Below are positions 1 through 5,635 of a stretch of DNA of 5,635 nucleotides, piece by piece. A program made the position numbers and the translations under genes. The notes beneath the pieces were generated by a model. That model was given only the letters and a program-made list of their open reading frames with translations. It ran no database searches and was not told where the DNA came from. Within the stretch, counting starts at the first letter, position 1. The number at the start of each line of letters is the position of its first letter. The stretch covers positions 1 to 5,635 of the forward strand of contig JAFQBR010000020.1 in NCBI GenBank assembly GCA_017399665.1, given 5' to 3'. Source of the stretch: Clostridia bacterium (GTDB lineage Bacteria > Bacillota_A > Clostridia > Christensenellales > Borkfalkiaceae).

Positions 1-1
1 A

Positions 2-2608
2 AGAAAAGAAAAAATTGAGTTTATTGATAAAGCAATTAATGCAAAGACTCAAAGTATTACTGATGCAAACAGCGATTTAGACAAAATTAATAAGAGAATT
101 ACAGAGGTTACGCGTGATTTAACTGCTGTTATGGGTAAACTTTCTGAAGGTGAAAGTGCAACTCAAGACGCACAAAATAAGGTTTTGCAGTCCGTTGAAT
201 CTCTTGCCGATATTAAAATGAATATTGGTACACTTTCAGGCGAAAAGAACGTTATTTCTTCACAACAGAGCGAAGTTTTAGAAAAAATGGCGGTACTTAC
301 CGAAAAACGAAACTCTATTTTAGCCGAGAAAGAAATTTGTGAAGCTTCAATTGAAAGAACGATAAAAGCTATAGCATCTTTAAAAGAATCGATTGAAGAT
401 GAAGAAAGTGCAATTCGCTCAACCAACGAATATATTTCGCAAATTAACAATAAAATTTATGTTCTTAATGCAGATATTTCTTCATTAAGTGCAAGAAAAA
501 ACGTTTATGCGGGTTTAAAAGAATCATTTAGCGGTTATCCTGATTCGGTTAAGAATTTAATGATAGCAGCAAAGAATAATCCTGCAATCGGAGCTAAAAT
601 TAAAGGTTTAGTTGCATCTGTTATTAAAACAGAATCTAAATTCGAAACGGCTGTTGAAACTTTACTTGGTGGGGCAATGAGTAATATTATTACTGCTAAC
701 CCAGACGATGCACAGTATTTAATTGAGTATTTAAAGCGTAACGGTGGAGGTAGAGTAACTTTCCTACCTGTTTCTTCAATGAAGGTTCGCCACGATAATG
801 AAGATTTATTAAAAGCAGTGAAGGAAAAAGGTGCTTTAGGTCTTGCGACTACCGTTGTAAAGTACGATTCTTATTTTGACAGTGTAGTTCGTCATCTACT
901 TGGCAACACTTTAATATGTGATACTGTTGACAATGCAGTTGCTATTGCTAAACGATATCGTTTCTCTTTTAGAATTGTAACTTTAGATGGCGATTTAATG
1001 AATACTTCAGGTTCAATGACAGGTGGTTCAAAGCGTTCAAATACTTCAAACCTACTTGCAACCGACCGTATGCTTGAACAGATTGAAAAAGATTTAAAAG
1101 AAAAGAGTGCAGAGTTAAAGACTTTAAACGAGCATAAACAAAATTCTACTGAGCAAGTAAACGAAATGATTGCTGACCTTGAAAAGAAGGAAGGCGAGCT
1201 AGTTGAAAACAAGCAGAGCATTGCTTCTTTAAAGGAAAAATTAATATCTATTGAAAGATCTGTTGTTGACGTTGAAAACGATATTAAACAAAATGACGTT
1301 GCTGTGAAGCAAATAACAGCCCGCCTTGAAGAAATTAAACGTCAGTATAGCGACATTGAAGAAAACAACGAAAAACTTTCAGAAGTGCGTGCAAATGCAT
1401 CTTCAGATGCTATTCGTCATCAGTCAGCTTACGAGTCGTTAAAGAAAGAGCGTGAAGAGCTTATTGAAGAAAACTTAATGCTTCAAAAGACTTTAAGTGC
1501 GTTAAATACTGAAATAGCAAACTCTAAGGAAGAAATTATTCGTTTACAAAACGATAGAAATGACGCTTTAGAAATTATTGCAAAAGATACTCAAACTGTT
1601 GAAGAAAATTTAGCTGCTATTGATAAAAAGAGACGCGAAATTGAAAAAATTGCGCTTAGTACTGAAGAACAAAGCGGTCTAAATTTAAAACGCGACGAAT
1701 TAGATAAGGTAAAAACAAGAAAGCATGAACTTGGTGAGCTTATTCAGCAAGATGATTTGCGCAGACAAATGCTTATTTCTGAGCTAAATAGAGTTGCGCA
1801 AAAGTTAATGGATGAAAAGATTGCATTAACAAAGATTGATACAGACTTAGAATATATGCAAAAGCATATTGAAGAGGAATACGGCTTAACTTACGAAACT
1901 TGTCTTTCACAGAAAGATCCAGATTATAATATGGCTCTTTCTAATCAAGAAATGTACAGAATTAAGCGTAAAATAGCAACGCTTGGGGCAATTAACCCCA
2001 ATGCGGTTGAAGAATTTAACGCTTTAAAAGAACGTTACGAAGATTTTAACAGACAACGTAGCGACCTTGAAGCAGCAGAGGCTGACTTAAAGGCTGTTAT
2101 TAAATCTATTACCGAAGAAATGGTAGAAATATTCAACGAAGGATTTGAAACGATAAGAGTTAACTTCAAAAGAATATTTAAAGAACTATTCGGTGGTGGT
2201 AGTGCAGACTTAGTCGTTGAAGACGTAGTTGAAGGTCAAGACCCGCTTGATGCAGGCATAGAAATTGTTGCTGAACCGCCTGGAAAAAAGCTTACGAAGA
2301 TTTCGCTTTTATCAGGTGGCGAGCAGGCTTTAACCGCGACTGCAATCTTGTTTGCAATTCTTCGTCTAAGACCAATGCCTTTCTGCGTACTTGACGAAAT
2401 TGAAGCTCCGCTAGATGATGCCAACGTAGAAAGAGTTGCTACATACCTTAAGCATTTCGCGGAAGAAACACAATTCGTAATAATCACTCACAAAAAGGTT
2501 ACTATGGAAAATGCAGATACGCTTTTCGGTGTTACAATGGAAGAAAAGGGTGTTTCTAAGATCGTTTCTGTTAAATTGTCTGATATTAACAGCGATATTG
2601 CCGACTAA
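2..2608 (+). CDS. smc: Chromosome segregation protein SMC (condensin ATPase), 5'-truncated by the window edge
   Basis: SMC is the ATPase of the bacterial Smc-ScpAB condensin, which organises and separates newly replicated chromosomes. The frame is open from position 2, so the first ATG at 131 is internal. 868 residues are visible. Family members run to about 1,190, so roughly 320-340 N-terminal residues, including Walker A, lie upstream. Visible order: charged heptad-rich coiled coil (residues 1 to about 165); globular hinge (about 169-345, nt 506-1036) with RVTFLP and a closing SMTGG; a second long coiled coil; then the C-terminal head. The head shows LFGGGSADL, EPPGKKL, the ABC signature LSGGEQAL (nt 2309 on), Walker B FCVLDE (nt 2381-2398) and the H-loop histidine in ITHKK (nt 2489-2491). 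The ATPase half-site therefore looks intact. It stops with TAA 11 nt before ftsY. Identification is very secure. Confidence 0.97.
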   Translation, partial: RKEKIEFIDKAINAKTQSITDANSDLDKINKRITEVTRDLTAVMGKLSEGESATQDAQNKVLQSVESLADIKMNIGTLSGEKNVISSQQSEVLEKMAVLTEKRNSILAEKEICEASIERTIKAIASLKESIEDEESAIRSTNEYISQINNKIYVLNADISSLSARKNVYAGLKESFSGYPDSVKNLMIAAKNNPAIGAKIKGLVASVIKTESKFETAVETLLGGAMSNIITANPDDAQYLIEYLKRNGGGRVTFLPVSSMKVRHDNEDLLKAVKEKGALGLATTVVKYDSYFDSVVRHLLGNTLICDTVDNAVAIAKRYRFSFRIVTLDGDLMNTSGSMTGGSKRSNTSNLLATDRMLEQIEKDLKEKSAELKTLNEHKQNSTEQVNEMIADLEKKEGELVENKQSIASLKEKLISIERSVVDVENDIKQNDVAVKQITARLEEIKRQYSDIEENNEKLSEVRANASSDAIRHQSAYESLKKEREELIEENLMLQKTLSALNTEIANSKEEIIRLQNDRNDALEIIAKDTQTVEENLAAIDKKRREIEKIALSTEEQSGLNLKRDELDKVKTRKHELGELIQQDDLRRQMLISELNRVAQKLMDEKIALTKIDTDLEYMQKHIEEEYGLTYETCLSQKDPDYNMALSNQEMYRIKRKIATLGAINPNAVEEFNALKERYEDFNRQRSDLEAAEADLKAVIKSITEEMVEIFNEGFETIRVNFKRIFKELFGGGSADLVVEDVVEGQDPLDAGIEIVAEPPGKKLTKISLLSGGEQALTATAILFAILRLRPMPFCVLDEIEAPLDDANVERVATYLKHFAEETQFVIITHKKVTMENADTLFGVTMEEKGVSKIVSVKLSDINSDIAD

Positions 2609-2609
2609 T

Positions 2610-2614
2610 AGGAG
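2610..2614 (+). promoter_or_regulatory. Ribosome binding site of ftsY
   Basis: AGGAG lies immediately after the smc stop codon (TAA, 2606-2608) and 5 nt before the ATG at 2620. It is a good Shine-Dalgarno match and supports this start. It also occupies almost all of the smc-ftsY gap, leaving no room for a promoter or terminator there. Confidence 0.85.
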
Positions 2615-2619
2615 TATTT

Positions 2620-3516
2620 ATGGGATTTTTTAAAAAGATTTTCAGCGCGCTTAAAAAGACTAAAGATGCTTTTTCTAAAAAAATTTCCGCGCTGTTTACC
2701 CACGATAAAATCGGTGAGGAATTTTATGAAGATTTAACCGATATTCTTATTTCTTCAGACGTTTCTTATTCAACTGCCGACGAAATAGTTGAAGATTTAC
2801 GTGACAGTATGATTGAAGAGCGTACGTCTGATAAAGATTATGTTGTTGAAAGTTTAAAAAATATATTAATTGAGAAATTAGAACAAGCAGGCGAGCTTGA
2901 AATAGAGTATCCTGCAATTATTACAGTAATAGGTGTTAACGGTGTTGGTAAAACAACTTCTATTGGCAAGCTTGCTTCCTTTTTTAAAAATGAAGGTAAA
3001 AGTGTTGTTTTAGCAGCCGGCGATACATTCCGTGCTGCAGCTGGTGAACAGCTAAACGTTTGGTCACAGCGAGCTGGTGTTCGCATAATTTCGCACGGCG
3101 AAGGTAGCGATCCTTCCGCTGTGGTTTACGATGCCGTTAGCTCTATGAAGGCGAAAAACACTGATGTATTAATTGTTGATACGGCAGGTAGACTTCACGT
3201 TAAGTCGAATTTAATGGAAGAACTTAAAAAAATTTCTCGAGTTGCTGAAAGGGAATATCCAGAAGCAAACTTCTACAAGTTTATTGTTTTAGACGCAACA
3301 ACCGGTCAAAACGCTTTATCACAGGTTTCTGCATTTGATGAGGCCGTTGGTATTGACGGAATAATTTTAACTAAATTAGATGGAACGGCAAAAGGTGGAT
3401 TTGTTATTTCTCTTTGCGCTGAAAATGAAATACCTGTTGCTTTCGTTGGAACAGGCGAAGGTATAGACGATATTGAACCTTTTGACGCTCAATCATTTAT
3501 TGATGGCTTATTATGA
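2620..3516 (+). CDS. ftsY: Signal recognition particle receptor FtsY (SRP GTPase)
   Basis: FtsY is the membrane-bound receptor for the signal recognition particle. Its GTPase pairs with that of Ffh and hands ribosome-nascent chain complexes to the SecYEG translocon. The 298-residue protein begins with a basic amphipathic segment (MGFFKKIFSALKK) of the kind that binds membrane lipids, followed by a helical N domain to about residue 95. The G domain has P-loop GVNGVGKT (105-112), DTFRA (135-139), DTAGR (187-191), DATTGQ (225-230) and guanine-specificity TKLDGTAKGG (251-260), closing with GEGIDDIEPFD. There is no long acidic A domain as in E. coli, matching the short Firmicute form. The position after DTFRAAA is Gly (AGEQL), where a bulkier residue is more usual. 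The ATG start has a good AGGAG. The smc-ftsY order is common in Firmicutes, and the last bases overlap the next gene by ATGA. Ffh is excluded because there is no M domain. Confidence 0.97.
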   Translation: MGFFKKIFSALKKTKDAFSKKISALFTHDKIGEEFYEDLTDILISSDVSYSTADEIVEDLRDSMIEERTSDKDYVVESLKNILIEKLEQAGELEIEYPAIITVIGVNGVGKTTSIGKLASFFKNEGKSVVLAAGDTFRAAAGEQLNVWSQRAGVRIISHGEGSDPSAVVYDAVSSMKAKNTDVLIVDTAGRLHVKSNLMEELKKISRVAEREYPEANFYKFIVLDATTGQNALSQVSAFDEAVGIDGIILTKLDGTAKGGFVISLCAENEIPVAFVGTGEGIDDIEPFDAQSFIDGLL

Positions 3517-4214
3517 TTGATTTAAACGATTTAATTAATTATCTTGCGCGTTTTGCAGTTTTATTGTTTATTTTGCCGGCTCATGAATTTGCTCATGCTT
3601 TTGCAGCATATAAAAACGGAGATTATACGGCAAAATTTTCAGATAGATATACTTTAAATCCATTAAAACATTTTGACCCTGTTGGTCTTGTGTGTTTCTT
3701 GCTTGTTGGATTTGGTTGGGCTAAACCGGTACCTGTAAATCCGTATAATTTTAAAAATTTTAAAAAGGGATGTTTCTGGGTTTCTATTGCGGGCGTTTTA
3801 ACAAACTTTGTTTTGGCGTTTTTGTTTTATCCGTTATTTTTACTTGCATTTAATTTTTTACCTAGAATCGCTTTTCTACCAAAACTGCTTATTGAATTTA
3901 TTCTTGCTGTAACTTATTATGGATTTGCATTAGACCTCTCTTTTTGCGTATTTAATCTAATTCCCGTGTTTCCACTTGACGGATTTAGATTGGTAGATAC
4001 TTTTGCAAAAAAACGCGGTAGTGTTTATCAGTTTTTACGCAACTACGGTTACTATGTGCTTTTAGGTTTAATTTTGTTAAGTTCTGTTGCAAGAAATAGT
4101 CCACAGCTTGCTTCTTTAGATATTTTTGGCTATTTTATGACTTTTGCAACTGATATTGTAGGTTATCCAATAACAGCATTTTGGAGTTTTATTTTTAAAT
4201 TAATTTTTGGTTGA
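3513..4214 (+). CDS. M50 (site-2 protease type) membrane zinc metalloprotease
   Basis: This is a 233-residue polytopic membrane protein of the site-2 protease clan, whose members cleave substrates within or close to the membrane. The zinc-site motifs are HEFAH (residues 24-28, the HExxH motif) inside the first hydrophobic segment and NLIPVFPLDG (148-157), whose Asp is the third expected ligand. Between them lie the family motifs LNPLKHFDPVG (48-58) and GWAKPVPVNP (68-77). Hydrophobic segments fall near 11-31, 57-69, 88-115, 125-150, 180-192 and 205-230. There is no PDZ domain as in RseP and no CBS domain as in some SpoIVFB-like members, so this is the minimal form. The usual AGPLxN reads AGVLTN (93-98). 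The start ATG overlaps the ftsY stop as ATGA and has no clear Shine-Dalgarno, so it probably depends on translational coupling. Substrate is unknown. Linkage of this subgroup to scpA-scpB is familiar from Firmicutes, but no functional tie to condensin is evident. Confidence 0.93.
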   Translation: MIDLNDLINYLARFAVLLFILPAHEFAHAFAAYKNGDYTAKFSDRYTLNPLKHFDPVGLVCFLLVGFGWAKPVPVNPYNFKNFKKGCFWVSIAGVLTNFVLAFLFYPLFLLAFNFLPRIAFLPKLLIEFILAVTYYGFALDLSFCVFNLIPVFPLDGFRLVDTFAKKRGSVYQFLRNYGYYVLLGLILLSSVARNSPQLASLDIFGYFMTFATDIVGYPITAFWSFIFKLIFG

Positions 4215-4216
4215 TT

Positions 4217-5011
4217 ATGAATGCTAATTACGAAATAAAGAATTTCGAAAGCAACTGCGATTATAATACGCAGATAATTGACTTCGACGGTCCGCTTGAC
4301 TTGCTTTTACAGCTTGTTAAAAGGGCACGTATTGAAATAAAAGATATTTTTGTTTCAGAAGTTACAGACCAGTTTTTGAAATATCTTGACACAATGGAAT
4401 TTTTTGATATAGAAAAGGCAAGTGAGTATGCAGGCTTTGCCTCTGCTTTGCTTTACGAAAAATCAAAGGCGTTACTTCCTAGACTTGAGGATGATCTTGA
4501 GTTTGAAGAAGAGCAAGGTGGAATTATTCCTGCGCTTGAACAGCTTGCTTTGTTTAAACGCATGAGCGAAAAGCTTAAGGAGCTTGAAAACGTTAATAGA
4601 TACTATAAACCGCCTGAACCTTCTGCAAACGATTATAGAATAGTTTATAAGGATTTTAACTTTGAAGGCTTAATGAAGGCGTTTTCAGACCTTTTATCTA
4701 GGGTTGAATTGGAGCGTAATATTCACCAAAAAAGGGAAATTCCAAAAGAAGTATTTACTGTTCCTGAAAAAATGGAGTTTATTAAGGGGCGTATTAGCGA
4801 AATGAAGGAATGCTCGTTCTTCGAGCTTTTCCGCGTTACCGCTTCAAAAAGTGAAATTATTACTACTTTTCAAGCAATGCTTGAGCTTTTAAAAAGACAA
4901 TTTATTAAAGTTGAACAAAAAGCTGTATTTGATGATATAACAATTACGCTTAACGAAAATTATGGAGGAGATGACAATGGCGACTTCGGAGACCTTAGCG
5001 AATATAATTGA
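4217..5011 (+). CDS. scpA: Segregation and condensation protein A (kleisin subunit of Smc-ScpAB)
   Basis: ScpA is the kleisin that bridges the two SMC heads. Its N-terminal domain binds the SMC neck, its C-terminal winged helix binds the opposite SMC head, and its middle binds a ScpB dimer. The 264-residue protein shows the family opening FDGPLDLLLQLV (23-34), the helix with LLYEKSKALLP (78-88), a Glu-rich linker (91-100), a middle region, and the C-terminal winged helix with SKSEIITTFQAMLELLK (210-226) and VEQKAVFDDITI. About 20 residues precede FDGPLDLL, slightly more than many homologues have. The ATG at 4217 sits 2 nt after the protease stop. An in-frame TTG at 4211 overlapping that stop would add two residues, and I prefer ATG. 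Neither has a clear Shine-Dalgarno, suggesting coupling to upstream translation. The acidic and Asn/Gly-rich last 12 or so codons overlap scpB. Length is normal for ScpA and identification is secure. Confidence 0.95.
   Translation: MNANYEIKNFESNCDYNTQIIDFDGPLDLLLQLVKRARIEIKDIFVSEVTDQFLKYLDTMEFFDIEKASEYAGFASALLYEKSKALLPRLEDDLEFEEEQGGIIPALEQLALFKRMSEKLKELENVNRYYKPPEPSANDYRIVYKDFNFEGLMKAFSDLLSRVELERNIHQKREIPKEVFTVPEKMEFIKGRISEMKECSFFELFRVTASKSEIITTFQAMLELLKRQFIKVEQKAVFDDITITLNENYGGDDNGDFGDLSEYN
4964..4970 (+). promoter_or_regulatory. Ribosome binding site of scpB, inside the scpA coding region
   Basis: GGAGGAG is the strongest Shine-Dalgarno sequence in the window. It sits 6 nt before the ATG at 4977, which decides the scpB start. 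The in-frame ATG at 4971 directly abuts the motif and is too close. In the scpA frame these bases encode part of the Gly-Gly-Asp-Asp stretch near its C-terminus, so the site is embedded in coding sequence. Confidence 0.88.
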
Positions 5012-5635
5012 GTCAATTGTGTTTATTGCCGGGAACGCTATTTCAGCAAAGGATATTGCTGAACATCTTGAAGTTACTGAAAAAGCAGTTTTGGATGCTG
5101 CAAAGCAATTACAAGATAAATATAATGCAAAAAGCGGTATTAATTTGCTTATTTTTAATAAAAAACTGCAGTTTTGCTCTAATCCTGAATATGCAGAAAG
5201 CGTTGCTTCTGTACTTAATCCTATAAGAGAGAGAGAGCTTTCGCGTAGTATGATGGAAGTTGCTGCAATTATTGCTTATAAACAACCCGTTACGCGTTTG
5301 GATTTAGAGCAAATTCGTGGCGTTGATAGTGAATATGCAATACAAAACCTTTTAAAACTTGGTGTTATAGAGGTTGTAGGTCGTAAGGACGCTATCGGTA
5401 GACCTGTTCTTTTTGGAACGACAGACGTGTTTTTAAAGAGATTCCAAATAGCTTCGTTAGACGATTTACCTGATTATGAGCAAGTTCTTGCTGAAATTCA
5501 AAGACCTAAAACGGCATCTTATTTGTTTACTAAGGACACTTACGATGAATCAAAGGACCCTGAAGTTTTAGCGGCGCAAAAAGCTCAACAGGAAACAATT
5601 GCTGTGGTTGCAAATGATAACGCTAGTGATGATGG
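4977..5635 (+). CDS. scpB: Segregation and condensation protein B, 3'-truncated by the window edge
   Basis: ScpB is the kite subunit of Smc-ScpAB. It dimerises and binds the central part of the kleisin ScpA. Translation from 4977 gives 219 complete residues and is still open at the window end. An N-terminal winged helix (about 1-80, starting NIIESIVFIAGNAIS) is followed by the second, strongly conserved one. That carries MEVAAIIAYKQPVTR (93-107), IRGVDSEYAI (113-122), VGRKDAIGRPVLFGTT (134-149) and SLDDLP (160-165). The gene overlaps the last 35 nt of scpA in another frame and has a strong GGAGGAG upstream, as expected for coupled production of partner subunits. Many ScpB proteins end within some tens of residues after SLDDLP. 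Here at least 54 more follow, with Gln/Ala and then Asn/Asp-rich composition, so a C-terminal tail is present. Its end and whatever follows cannot be seen. Identification is secure. Confidence 0.95.
   Translation, partial: MATSETLANIIESIVFIAGNAISAKDIAEHLEVTEKAVLDAAKQLQDKYNAKSGINLLIFNKKLQFCSNPEYAESVASVLNPIRERELSRSMMEVAAIIAYKQPVTRLDLEQIRGVDSEYAIQNLLKLGVIEVVGRKDAIGRPVLFGTTDVFLKRFQIASLDDLPDYEQVLAEIQRPKTASYLFTKDTYDESKDPEVLAAQKAQQETIAVVANDNASDD

Noticed and set aside
131..133. ATG at 131 as the start of smc
   Set aside because: The same frame is open back to position 2 with continuous coiled-coil-like sequence, there is no Shine-Dalgarno before it, and SMC requires an N-terminal ATPase half. This is an internal methionine of a gene cut by the window edge.
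1983..2001. Perfect inverted repeat TTGGGG / CCCCAA with a 7-nt loop inside smc
   Set aside because: It encodes the conserved LGAINPNAVEEF segment of SMC and has no T tract. A 6-bp stem is expected by chance at this length.
2..2608. SMC as a truncated pseudogene, or as RecN, Rad50/SbcC or MukB
   Set aside because: The missing N-terminus is due to the window edge. The hinge with SMTGG and the head with FCVLDEIEAPLDD are SMC-specific, and the frame is intact throughout.
163..3086. Open frames of 82-109 codons on the - strand at 163-450, 892-1221, 2236-2487 and 2838-3086
   Set aside because: All lie antisense within well-identified smc or ftsY sequence, have low-complexity Ser/Phe/Ile-rich translations typical of reversed coiled-coil or AT-rich genes, and match no family I recognise.
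4812..4830. Terminator-like hairpin in scpA: GCTCG, 5-nt loop, CGAGC, then TTTT
   Set aside because: The stem is only 5 bp and the T run only 4. It lies inside the conserved C-terminal part of scpA (ECSFFELF), so coding constraint explains it and efficient termination is unlikely.
5008..5226. 72-codon + strand open frame after scpA
   Set aside because: It is an out-of-frame shadow of scpB, whose true frame (from 4977) shows clear winged-helix motifs over the same bases. Its Leu/Lys-rich translation has no recognisable motif.

Overview
The window is one continuous block of protein-coding DNA on the + strand. It carries five tightly packed genes in the order smc (5' end missing), ftsY, an M50 (site-2-type) membrane metalloprotease, scpA and scpB (3' end missing). 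The junctions are an 11-nt gap, a 4-nt ATGA overlap, a 2-nt gap (or a 4-nt overlap if a TTG start is used) and a 35-nt overlap. This spacing strongly suggests a single polycistronic transcript. I see no promoter, intrinsic terminator, RNA gene, mobile element, CRISPR array or repeat array, and no non-coding stretch longer than 11 nt.

The DNA is A+T-rich. smc ends in TAA and the other three visible stops are TGA, so the standard bacterial code applies and not the Mycoplasma code. The smc-ftsY pair, an FtsY without an acidic A domain, the ScpA/ScpB kleisin-kite pair rather than MukEF, and the protease next to scpA-scpB all point to a low-G+C Firmicute. It is most likely a clostridial or related gut-type lineage. 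The genus cannot be read from this sequence.

Positions 2-2608 encode the C-terminal three quarters of SMC: the end of the ascending coiled coil, the hinge, the descending coiled coil, and the C-terminal half of the ATPase head with signature motif, Walker B and H-loop. Positions 2620-3516 encode FtsY, the signal recognition particle receptor GTPase. Positions 3513-4214 encode a polytopic protease with HExxH and NxxPxxPLDG zinc-site motifs. Positions 4217-5011 and 4977-5635 encode ScpA and ScpB, which join the SMC dimer to form the Smc-ScpAB condensin that loads near the replication origin and separates sister chromosomes.

Functionally the window joins all three condensin subunits with two membrane-associated proteins, FtsY (co-translational targeting) and the intramembrane-type protease. 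Each gene belongs to a known family, and I do not see a previously undescribed system. The points worth a second look are the all-in-one condensin operon, the coupled scpA/scpB overlap, the long tail on ScpB, and a few departures from motif consensus in the protease, FtsY and SMC.
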